A stretch of 5,627 nt of DNA from Paracoccaceae bacterium (GTDB lineage Bacteria; Pseudomonadota; Alphaproteobacteria; Rhodobacterales; Rhodobacteraceae): contig JABSSB010000226.1 of NCBI GenBank assembly GCA_013214715.1, positions 1 through 5,627 of the forward strand. Reading direction: 5' to 3'. Below, in pieces: positions 1 to 4,895 of the stretch; the first letter of the stretch is position 1; every line of letters begins with the position of its first letter. The translations under genes and the position numbers were made by a program. The notes beneath the pieces are model-generated. The model was not told the DNA's origin, did not search any database, and was given only the letters and a program-made list of their open reading frames with translations.

Positions 1-248
1 ACCGAGTAGGGGGTGCGCCGCTCATAGGCACCCTCTGCCCAGATCACGCGCTTTTCGACACCTGGCACGATGTCATCAAATCCCGCTTCGATACTTTCGA
101 AATAGACCTGCACCCCTTCACCGAATTTCCGCGGATCGAAAGAGGCGCTCAAATCGCGGGGTTCGCGGGGCAGAAACACCGCCAAGGCGCCCACAAATAG
201 AACCAGAACAAGCGCAAGCACTGTCACCAGACGCAGAATAAAGATCAT
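1..248 (-). CDS. alpha/beta-fold hydrolase, N-terminal part (runs off the left edge)
   Basis: Reading leftward from an ATG at 248, 82 codons stay open to the window edge, so only the N-terminus is visible. Residues about 3-26 are a hydrophobic helix (LRLVTVLALVLVLFVGALAV) after a single positive charge. It could be a signal anchor or an uncleaved signal peptide that places the rest at the periplasmic side. The following stretch, with a DDIVPGVEKRVIWAEG-like segment before the first predicted strand, resembles the start of Rhodobacterales alpha/beta hydrolases of the serine-aminopeptidase/lysophospholipase type. That is recalled similarity, and no catalytic residue lies inside the window. The start codon overlaps the stop of the upstream hydrolase gene by 4 bases (ATGA, 245-248), so the two are probably one transcript with coupled translation. 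The substrate cannot be told. I am confident that it is a gene and moderately sure of the family. Confidence 0.8.
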   Translation of the reverse strand, partial: MIFILRLVTVLALVLVLFVGALAVFLPREPRDLSASFDPRKFGEGVQVYFESIEAGFDDIVPGVEKRVIWAEGAYERRTPYS

Positions 249-994
249 TGGGCGGCCTCCTCTGTCACCTCTTGCACCGCTTGTTCGATCAATCCCAGGC
301 AGGTGTCATCGGAAAAGCGGTGATCGGCATCTTTGACCAACAAAAGCCGCATGTCAGGCCCCGACGCGTGGTCAAGCAGGCGCGTGGCCGTCCCGACGCT
401 GACCGCCGTATCCGCCGTGCCCTGCAACATCCGCACCGCAAACGGCAAGGGCAGCGGATCGCGCAGCACCAGATGCGCGCGCCCGTCTTCGATCATGCGT
501 TCGGTCACCACAAAAGGCTCCATGTAATCCGACGGCAACTCCACCCGCCCATCACGGGCCAGCGCGGCTTTCTCTTCGTCCGAAAACCCGGACCACCAGC
601 CATCTTCGGTGAAATCGGGGGCCGCGGCGATGGTCACCAGCCCTGCAATCCGCTCGGGTCGGGCCCGCGCCAGTAAAAGCGCCTGCCACCCTCCCATGGA
701 GGAGCCGACAATCACCAAATCCCCCTCGGTCAGCGCATCCACCACAGCCAGCGTGTCCTGATGCCAATCCCCGATACAGCCATCTTCATAGGCCTCGCTC
801 GACTGTCCGTGGCCGGAATAATCAAACCGCAAGAATGCCCGCCCCTGCGCGGCACACCAGGCCTCAAGATGCAGCGCCTTGGTACCCTCCATATCCGACT
901 TCAAACCGCCGCAAAACACCACCATCGGCCCGCACCCTTCGGTTTTTCGATAGGCGATCCGGCGGCCCTCTTGGGTCTCAAGAAATTCTGTCAT
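245..994 (-). CDS. alpha/beta hydrolase (serine hydrolase, ABHD10/lysophospholipase-like)
   Basis: A 249-residue soluble protein with a complete alpha/beta-hydrolase catalytic set. The nucleophile elbow is G97-S98-S99-M100-G101 with Ser99 as nucleophile. The acid is probably Asp195 (in QGTAD), and the base is His225 (in KDADH). A strand followed by CGG (28-30) would form the oxyanion region, and FDYSGHGQS (58-66) is the typical segment before the elbow. There is no signal peptide, so it is likely cytoplasmic and hydrolyses an ester or thioester; the substrate is unknown. The length fits small single-domain family members. I chose the second ATG of an ATGATG pair because GGAG lies 6 bases upstream of it and homologues, as I remember them, begin MTEFLET. 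An in-frame GTG at 1030 would add 12 residues but has no ribosome binding site. Its stop overlaps the next gene's start, making a two-gene operon. Confidence 0.9.
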   Translation of the reverse strand: MTEFLETQEGRRIAYRKTEGCGPMVVFCGGLKSDMEGTKALHLEAWCAAQGRAFLRFDYSGHGQSSEAYEDGCIGDWHQDTLAVVDALTEGDLVIVGSSMGGWQALLLARARPERIAGLVTIAAAPDFTEDGWWSGFSDEEKAALARDGRVELPSDYMEPFVVTERMIEDGRAHLVLRDPLPLPFAVRMLQGTADTAVSVGTATRLLDHASGPDMRLLLVKDADHRFSDDTCLGLIEQAVQEVTEEAAQ

Positions 995-997
995 CAT

Positions 998-1005
998 CCT
1001 CTCCC
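998..1005 (-). promoter_or_regulatory. ribosome binding site of the 245-994 hydrolase gene
   Basis: On the minus strand this reads GGGAGAGG immediately before ATGATG. The GGAG core is 3 bases from the first ATG (997) and 6 from the second (994), which favours 994. It argues against the upstream GTG at 1030, which follows an A-rich stretch with no purine-rich core. Confidence 0.6.
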
Positions 1006-1067
1006 GACGGCTTTGGTCCTGATCTGCCACGTTTTTTCAGCCAAGGCAAAAGCCCATTAGGTGACCG

Positions 1068-1096
1068 ATTTTACACGTGACTGTATCGTCGCCCAA
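1068..1096 (-). promoter_or_regulatory. candidate sigma-70-type promoter for the two hydrolase genes
   Basis: On the minus strand there is TTGGGC (1096-1091), a 17-base spacer and TAAAAT (1073-1068), pointing at the hydrolase pair. The spacer contains the palindrome CACGTG (1074-1079). The spacing is ideal and the -10 box good, but the -35 box matches only partly. The gap between the divergent units (995-1105) is the expected place for a promoter, and perhaps for an operator of the broken ArsR-type regulator next to it. Confidence 0.35.
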
Positions 1097-1105
1097 TGTG
1101 AGCTC

Positions 1106-1826
1106 ATGGACATGATCTTCAGGGCGTCAACGACCCGGCCCGCCGTGCCATTGTGGACAGTCTGCGGGACAAAGGCGGTCAAACCCTGTCCGAGCTGGAG
1201 CCTCAGTTCGACATGACCCGGTTTGGGGTGATGAAACATCTTGGCTTTCTGAAGCAGGCCGGGCTGATCACGAGCATGAAGCAGCGGCGGTTCAAATCCC
1301 GCCACCTCAATGCCGTGCCCCTTCAGACAGTCATCGATCGCTGGATCGCACCGCGCCATGCCGGTCGCCCGCGGCCGGCCAGATCCAAAGTCTCACCGGG
1401 AAAGGACCGATGACATGCTCGACACGATCCAGAAACCTGATTTAGTCCACCAGACCATAAGCTGCGGCGACACCTTGGCGGCGCACCATTTTGCCTGCCA
1501 TGCGGCGCGCGCAGATGCCAAAAAACCCGGCGACCAGATGGAGATGTTTCGCAAGCACGGCCCAACCATACTGACTCAGAGGGTCATACGGGTCGCCCCG
1601 TGTGACCCGTCTTGAAATGACCTTTGAGCCGAATTTCGGAGATGGCGACACCATGGCGAGCCATATGGCCGTCATCAACGACGTCGAAGGCCCGGCCTGC
1701 AGGCTGACCTGCGAGCATTACGACATCCCCGCCGCCAATTGCGGGGTGCGTGATGGATGGGCGCGCTATGTGGCACTGTTGAAAAACTGGATTGAAGCAG
1801 GCCATCCGATCAAGCTTCCGGACTGA
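1106..1826 (+). pseudogene. broken ArsR-type winged-helix regulator fused to an SRPBCC/AHSA1-like domain
   Basis: The parts of one protein of about 240 residues are spread over three frames. ATG 1106 starts MDMIFRA. At about 1126 a lost base moves the reading to VNDPARRAIVDSLRDKGG and the helix-turn-helix MTRFGVMKHLGFLKQAGLI, then HLNAVPLQTVIDRWIAP. Near 1350 it shifts again into MPVARGRPDPKSHRERTDDM and the start of the second domain (KPDLVHQT, then HHFAC and AKKPGD). At about 1601 it shifts a third time into RLEMTFEPNF ... DGWARYVALLKNWIEAG, stopping at 1826. Intact relatives, from memory, are ArsR/SmtB-like DNA-binding domains followed by an AHSA1 (SRPBCC) ligand-binding fold. Compared with them, about 8-11 residues around the first SRPBCC helix seem lost, and the usual KYHYLN near the wing reads KSRHLN. 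The longest intact piece is 1153-1413 from a GTG; it has the HTH core but lacks the first helix. The gene probably encodes no functional regulator now. Confidence 0.8.
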
Positions 1827-1838
1827 GAGAAGGCGCCC

Positions 1839-2261
1839 ATGACACCTGAACTCACCTATCTGATGCTCTCGGCGCTGCTGGCTGGCTCACTCTGGATCCC
1901 GTTTATCATCGGCGCCTCGACAGAGGCCGGGGATTACAGGGGCTTTCGCCGTCCACCCAAGCTCGAGCAGATGCGCCCTTGGGTGCATCGCGCTTCGCGC
2001 GCATCAGAACAGTTTTGAAACGCTGGTCCCATTCGCCATTGTGGTGTTGATCGCGCATATGGCGGCGTGTCGAGCACGGTCCCAATCTGGGCGGCGATGA
2101 CCTGTTTCTGGATAGGAATGCTGCATGCGGTGGGGGTGATCACCGGTCTTGCGACCTTCCCGATACGCCCGGTGATCTTCATCGCAAGCTATACCTGCAC
2201 AGTAACGGAAGACACCTGCATAGGGCGGGGTCCTGCCCCACTCTTTTGTAAAGACAGTTGA
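1839..2261 (+). pseudogene. broken MAPEG-family membrane protein
   Basis: ATG 1839 follows an AGAAGG ribosome binding site and lies 12 bases after the broken regulator, so the two were probably one operon. The first frame gives 59 residues with one membrane helix (about residues 7-25) and RPPKLEQMRPWVHRA, a motif I associate with MAPEG proteins (small membrane proteins related to eicosanoid and glutathione enzymes; the bacterial substrates are mostly unknown). A missing base near 2001 moves the reading to HQNSFETLVPFAIVVLIAHMA. Another near 2064 moves it to VSSTVPIWAAMTCFWIGMLH and onward through ITGLATFPIRPVIFIASYTC. After that the expected last hydrophobic residues are replaced by TVTEDTCIGRG..., ending at 2261, so the C-terminus is also lost. 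The original would have been about 130 residues with four helices. The family call rests on remembered conserved segments and is fairly secure. Two frameshifts plus the altered end make a functional product unlikely. Confidence 0.75.
2223..2247 (+). terminator. weak candidate terminator after the MAPEG remnant
   Basis: GGGCGG (2223-2228) can pair with CTGCCC (2233-2238) around a GGTC loop, with one G-U pair, and TTTT follows at 2244-2247. The T run is short and about 5 bases from the stem, so termination here would be inefficient at best. The location between the decayed unit and thrS is sensible. Confidence 0.25.
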
Positions 2262-2286
2262 CAGCCCCACGCCCGGCTGCCATTCA
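2258..2286 (+). promoter_or_regulatory. possible thrS promoter
   Basis: A perfect -35 box TTGACA (2258-2263) is followed after 17 bases by CATTCA, a poor -10 match. It lies about 65 bases upstream of thrS and just past the end of the MAPEG remnant, which is where a thrS promoter should be. The evidence is mainly the -35 box. Confidence 0.35.
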
Positions 2287-2337
2287 CCGCCCGAACCATA
2301 ACCCGCAACCGGGCGCTCCGTGGGCGCCAAACCGACG

Positions 2338-2342
2338 AGGAG
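2338..2342 (+). promoter_or_regulatory. ribosome binding site of thrS
   Basis: AGGAG with 7 bases to ATG 2350. It decides the start: an in-frame GTG at 2320 lies upstream of this site and has no Shine-Dalgarno core of its own. Confidence 0.75.
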
Positions 2343-2349
2343 TAAGGCC

Positions 2350-4296
2350 ATGAGCCTTGATCAATCCCCGATCTCCCTGACTTTTCCCGATGGCAATGCG
2401 CGCAGCTATGACGCCGGCGTGACGCCCGCGCAGGTCGCGGCTGATATCTCCAGCTCTTTGGCCAAGAAAGCGATCTCGGCCACTGTGAACGGCCAGCACT
2501 GGGATCTGCAATGGCCGATCGAGGCCGATGCCAGCATCGCCATCCACACGATGAAAGACGAAGAGCAGGCCAATGAACTGGTGCGCCACGACCTAGCGCA
2601 TATCATGGCCCGTGCCGTGCAGGAGATCTGGCCGGACACCAAGGTCACCATCGGCCCCGTGATCGAAAACGGCTGGTATTATGATTTCGACCGGGCCGAG
2701 CCCTTCACCCCCGAAGATCTCGGCCTCATCGAGAAAAAGATGAAGGAGATCATCAACAAGCGTGACCCGGTCACGACCGAAGTCTGGGACCGAGCCCGTG
2801 CAGTCCAGTACTACACCGACAATAATGAGCCCTATAAGGTCGAACTGATCGACGCCATTCCAGGCGATGAGCCGCTGCGCATGTATTGGCATGGCGATTG
2901 GCAGGATCTCTGCCGCGGCCCGCATCTGCAGCACACCGGTCAGGTGCCCGGCGATGCGTTCAAGCTGATGTCCGTGGCGGGCGCCTATTGGCGTGGCGAC
3001 AGCAATAACCAGATGTTGCAGCGTATCTATGGCGTCGCTTTCACCAGCAAGGAAAAGCTTAAAGCCCATCTGCATATGCTTGAAGAGGCCGCCAAACGCG
3101 ACCACCGCAAACTCGGCCGCGAGATGGACCTCTTTCATTTCGAAGAGGTCGCGCCCGGCTCGGTCTTCTGGCATCCCAACGGCTGGCGCCTGTTCCAGAC
3201 GCTGATCGCCTATATGCGGCGTCGTCAGGAAGCCGCCGGCTATGTCGAGGTGAACTCCCCCGACATCATGGACCGTGCGCTGTGGGAAACCTCAGGGCAC
3301 TGGTTCAACTATCGCGAAAACATGTTCCTCGCGCAGACGCAGGATGATCGCGACTATGCGCTGAAACCGATGAACTGCCCCGGCCACATGCTGATCTACA
3401 ACAACGACATTCGCAGCTATCGCGACCTGCCGTTGAAGATTGCCGAATTTGGCAAGGTGCACCGCTATGAACCGTCCGGCGCATTGCACGGGTTGCTGCG
3501 CGTGCGCAGTTTTACGCAGGATGACGCGCATATCTATTGCACGCCTGAACAGCTGACCGAGGAATGTCTGAAGGTCAACGATCTGATCCTGTCGATCTAT
3601 CGTGATTTCGGCTTTGACGACGTGCATATCAAACTGTCGACCCGCCCCGAGAACCGGATCGGCAGCGAAGAAAGCTGGGATAAATCCGAAGGCGCACTGA
3701 AAACTGCGCTGGAGGCTGCAGGCATGTCCTACACGATCTTTGAAGGCGAAGGCGCGTTTTACGGGCCCAAGCTGGAATATGTTCTGCGCGATGCAATTGG
3801 ACGAGATTGGCAATGCGGCACCCTGCAGGTCGATTTCAACCTGCCGGAGCGGTTCAATTCAACCTATGTTGCCGCGTCTGGGGAAAGGCTGCCGCCGGTT
3901 ATGCTCCATCGGGCGCTCTTTGGATCGCTCGAACGCTTCACGGGCATCCTGATCGAGCAGTTCGCCGGAAAACTCCCAATGTGGCTGGCGCCGCGTCAGG
4001 TCGTCGTGGCAACCATCACATCCGATGGCGACGCCTATGCACAAGAGGTCGTCAACACACTTCGCGCTGCCGGCATCCGGGCCGAAACCGATCTGCGCAA
4101 CGAAAAGATCAACTACAAGGTTCGCGAACATTCGCTGGCCAAAGTGCCCGTGATCCTGGCCGTGGGTCACCGCGAGGTTGACGAACGCACAGTGTCTGTC
4201 CGGCGCTTGGGAGAAAAACAGACCTCCGTCCAGCCACTGGACGAGTTTGTCGCAGCTCTGATTGATGAGGCCACGCCACCTGATCTCAAAGGCTGA
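2350..4296 (+). CDS. thrS: threonine--tRNA ligase (threonyl-tRNA synthetase)
   Basis: A 648-residue class II aminoacyl-tRNA synthetase that charges tRNA-Thr with threonine in the cytoplasm; full length for the bacterial family. Domains in order: TGS (about 8-68); the alanyl-like editing domain (about 70-240) with its metal/hydrolysis residues His80, His84, Cys188 and His192; the catalytic core (about 255-540); and the anticodon-binding domain (about 545-645). The zinc ligands that bind threonine are visible as Cys343 (MNCPGHM), His394 (DDAHIYC) and His520 (VMLHRALFGS). Motif 2 is KVHRYEPSGALHG ending in RVRSFTQDDAH, and motif 3 ends HRALFGSLERF. Nothing is missing, so both aminoacylation and proofreading of seryl-tRNA-Thr should work. 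It appears to be a single-gene transcript: decayed genes lie upstream, it has its own ribosome binding site, and a strong terminator stands 75 bases past the stop. I see no obvious operator-like mimic of tRNA-Thr in the short leader. Confidence 0.98.
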   Translation: MSLDQSPISLTFPDGNARSYDAGVTPAQVAADISSSLAKKAISATVNGQHWDLQWPIEADASIAIHTMKDEEQANELVRHDLAHIMARAVQEIWPDTKVTIGPVIENGWYYDFDRAEPFTPEDLGLIEKKMKEIINKRDPVTTEVWDRARAVQYYTDNNEPYKVELIDAIPGDEPLRMYWHGDWQDLCRGPHLQHTGQVPGDAFKLMSVAGAYWRGDSNNQMLQRIYGVAFTSKEKLKAHLHMLEEAAKRDHRKLGREMDLFHFEEVAPGSVFWHPNGWRLFQTLIAYMRRRQEAAGYVEVNSPDIMDRALWETSGHWFNYRENMFLAQTQDDRDYALKPMNCPGHMLIYNNDIRSYRDLPLKIAEFGKVHRYEPSGALHGLLRVRSFTQDDAHIYCTPEQLTEECLKVNDLILSIYRDFGFDDVHIKLSTRPENRIGSEESWDKSEGALKTALEAAGMSYTIFEGEGAFYGPKLEYVLRDAIGRDWQCGTLQVDFNLPERFNSTYVAASGERLPPVMLHRALFGSLERFTGILIEQFAGKLPMWLAPRQVVVATITSDGDAYAQEVVNTLRAAGIRAETDLRNEKINYKVREHSLAKVPVILAVGHREVDERTVSVRRLGEKQTSVQPLDEFVAALIDEATPPDLKG

Positions 4297-4370
4297 TCAG
4301 CTAAAGTCTGAAATGAAACGCAACCGCTCCCAAAGCTGACGCAGTCCGGGTCTGGGGGCACAGATCGCAC

Positions 4371-4405
4371 AGCTACCGCGGATTTTTCGCGGTAGCTCTT
4401 TGTTT
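4371..4405 (+). terminator. intrinsic terminator of thrS
   Basis: A perfect 10-base inverted repeat (AGCTACCGCG at 4371-4380 and CGCGGTAGCT at 4388-4397) encloses a GATTTTT loop and is followed by CTTTGTTT. It stands 75 bases after the thrS stop and should isolate thrS from what follows. Confidence 0.9.
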
Positions 4406-4679
4406 ATGCGTGATACGGTATCGAAGCTGAATAGACGGATTTTAAGGAAATTTTCCCAACGGGCGTTCTGCGTGAAGCGCGCTTTTTCCACGGTTTTGGC
4501 AAGTATCGCCTTTTGCTCGTGCCGCACGCCTGTGCCCCCCGTCAGATATGGTGAACCGTGGTTAGCTGACCTTTGAGGCCATTGCGGAGAATGATCGGTC
4601 TGAGCCCACTTTGACCGATGCTGCAGAGTGCAGCAATGTCTGCAAAGGCTCCATTGCGTTTAGATATCGAACCAATTCG
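4406..4679 (+). other. gene-poor stretch with several dyads
   Basis: I see no convincing gene on either strand. An open frame of 56 codons (4406-4576) starts on the terminator tail without a ribosome binding site, and a minus-strand frame (4542-4739) has no recognisable product. The stretch is more AT-rich than thrS. It holds small palindromes at 4412-4422 (GATAC-G-GTATC) and 4446-4456 (GGAAA-T-TTTCC). There is also an 8-base inverted repeat, CCACGGTT (4488-4495) with AACCGTGG (4554-4561), a dyad at 4560-4571, and two adjacent hairpins at 4594-4634. CCATTGCG occurs twice (4579-4586 and 4651-4658). It could be the upstream control region of the RNA ligase unit or debris of an older insertion. 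Confidence 0.5.
4594..4634. repeat. two adjacent inverted repeats
   Basis: ATCGGTC (4594-4600) and GACCGAT (4613-4619) form a 7-base dyad with a 12-base loop. It is directly followed by GCTGCA-GAG-TGCAGC (4620-4634), a 6-base stem with a 3-base loop. CATTGC (4580-4585) and GCAATG (4633-4638) could enclose both, although the last pairing competes with the small hairpin. The role is unknown: an operator, structured RNA or repeat remnant. Confidence 0.5.
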
Positions 4680-4709
4680 TTGACACATAGCACCAAAATC
4701 ACCTAATTG
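4680..4709 (+). promoter_or_regulatory. candidate promoter of the leader ORF and RNA ligase unit
   Basis: A perfect TTGACA (4680-4685), an 18-base spacer and TAATTG (4704-4709), which keeps T1, A2 and T5 of the -10 consensus. It predicts a transcript starting near 4716, right at the ribosome binding site of the 31-codon frame, so the 5' leader before that ATG would be very short. No other promoter-like pair stands out between the thrS terminator and the ligase gene. Confidence 0.5.
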
Positions 4710-4716
4710 CGGCCTT

Positions 4717-4721
4717 AGGAG
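4717..4721 (+). promoter_or_regulatory. ribosome binding site of the 31-codon leader ORF
   Basis: AGGAG with 8 bases to ATG 4730. This core is as strong as that of thrS and is the main reason to believe that the short reading frame is translated. Confidence 0.55.
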
Positions 4722-4729
4722 AAAGTACA

Positions 4730-4825
4730 ATGAACGCATCGCTCAAAAATCAAGGCCTTCAATCAGACCGATTTCATCGGGATGAAATGCCTTGTGGCGG
4801 CTTTCTTTTGGAGTTTGGGTTCTGA
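4730..4825 (+). CDS. 31-residue small ORF, candidate leader peptide of the RNA ligase gene
   Basis: The frame encodes MNASLKNQGLQSDRFHRD, then EMPCGGFLLEFGF and a TGA stop. It has an AGGAG site 8 bases upstream and a promoter-like sequence before that. I recognise no domain, and it is neither a membrane peptide nor a known toxin type. Its interest lies in position: codons 8-22 overlap a hairpin (4751-4794). Codons 23-26 (Gly-Gly-Phe-Leu, 4796-4807) are the very bases that can pair with the 5' arm of the terminator in front of the RNA ligase gene. The stop lies 28 bases before that terminator. This suits a leader peptide whose translation or stalling sets the RNA fold. There is no run of one amino acid, so no obvious amino-acid sensor. 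Alternatively the frame is fortuitous and the RNA alone is functional. Confidence 0.45.
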   Translation: MNASLKNQGLQSDRFHRDEMPCGGFLLEFGF

Positions 4826-4885
4826 GCTAATCAACAGGACAACACTTTTAAGAAAGCCGTCTCATCTGAGGCGGCTTTTTATTTT
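4751..4885 (+). promoter_or_regulatory. candidate transcription attenuator upstream of the RNA ligase gene
   Basis: Four structures follow one another. (1) A nested hairpin: CAAGGC (4751-4756) pairs with GCCTTG (4789-4794), and ATTTCAT (4771-4777) with ATGAAAT (4782-4788), around CGGG. (2) An antiterminator: GGCGGCTTTCTT (4796-4807) pairs with AAGAAAGCCGTC (4850-4861), 12 pairs with one G-U. (3) A small hairpin inside its loop: GTTCTG (4819-4824) with CAGGAC (4835-4840), one G-U. (4) The terminator 4854-4877. Structures 2 and 4 share 4854-4861 and cannot coexist. The antiterminator strand (GGCGGCTTTCTTTT) imitates the terminator's own 3' arm and T tract (GGCGGCTTTTTATTTT), the usual signature of attenuators. 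Folds were worked out by eye without energies; what selects between them is unknown. Confidence 0.6.
4854..4885 (+). terminator. intrinsic terminator directly in front of the RNA ligase start
   Basis: AAGCCGTCTC (4854-4863) pairs with GAGGCGGCTT (4868-4877) over 10 pairs, one of them T-G, with an ATCT tetraloop, followed by TTTATTTT. The T tract ends one base before the ligase's GGAG site, so a transcript reading into the ligase must pass this terminator. It could also simply end the upstream small transcript, but the abutting ribosome binding site argues for conditional read-through. Confidence 0.85.
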
Positions 4886-4889
4886 GGAG
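4886..4889 (+). promoter_or_regulatory. ribosome binding site of the RNA ligase gene
   Basis: GGAG with 6 bases to ATG 4896, touching the 3' end of the terminator's T tract. No promoter fits between the terminator and this site, so expression depends on read-through from upstream. Confidence 0.7.
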
Positions 4890-4895
4890 ACACAA

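Noticed and set aside
995..1030. GTG at 1030 as start of the hydrolase, adding 12 residues
   Set aside because: It has no ribosome binding site, and the extension (ADQDQSRRERM) is hydrophilic and unlike the usual start. A GGGAGAGG site precedes the ATG pair at 997/994.
1153..1413. Intact small regulator starting at GTG 1153
   Set aside because: It would lack the first helix, whose coding sequence lies directly upstream in another frame (MDMIF from 1106), and its C-terminal tail is an out-of-frame reading of the linker.
2320..2349. GTG at 2320 as thrS start
   Set aside because: The AGGAG site lies downstream of it and points to ATG 2350; the TGS domain begins after 2350.
2258..2349. T-box or tRNA-like control leader before thrS
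   Set aside because: The leader is short, and I see neither a specifier/antiterminator arrangement nor a tRNA-Thr-like stem-loop.
2593..3813. Long minus-strand open frames inside thrS (193 and 173 codons)
   Set aside because: They are antisense to highly conserved synthetase sequence and are explained by codon bias in GC-rich DNA.
4406..4576. 56-residue plus-strand ORF with a hydrophobic, cysteine-containing middle, resembling a short lipoprotein
   Set aside because: The start codon sits on the T tract of the thrS terminator, there is no ribosome binding site, and the lipobox is wrong (phenylalanine at -1).
4542..4739. 65-residue minus-strand ORF
   Set aside because: It has no recognisable domain and overlaps the promoter and ribosome binding site proposed for the opposite strand. 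I cannot exclude that it is a fragment of a repeat family.
4711..4757. GGCCTT (4711-4716) pairing with AAGGCC (4752-4757) to hide the leader ribosome binding site
   Set aside because: If transcription starts near 4716, as the promoter suggests, GGCCTT is mostly not in the RNA; the pairing is short.
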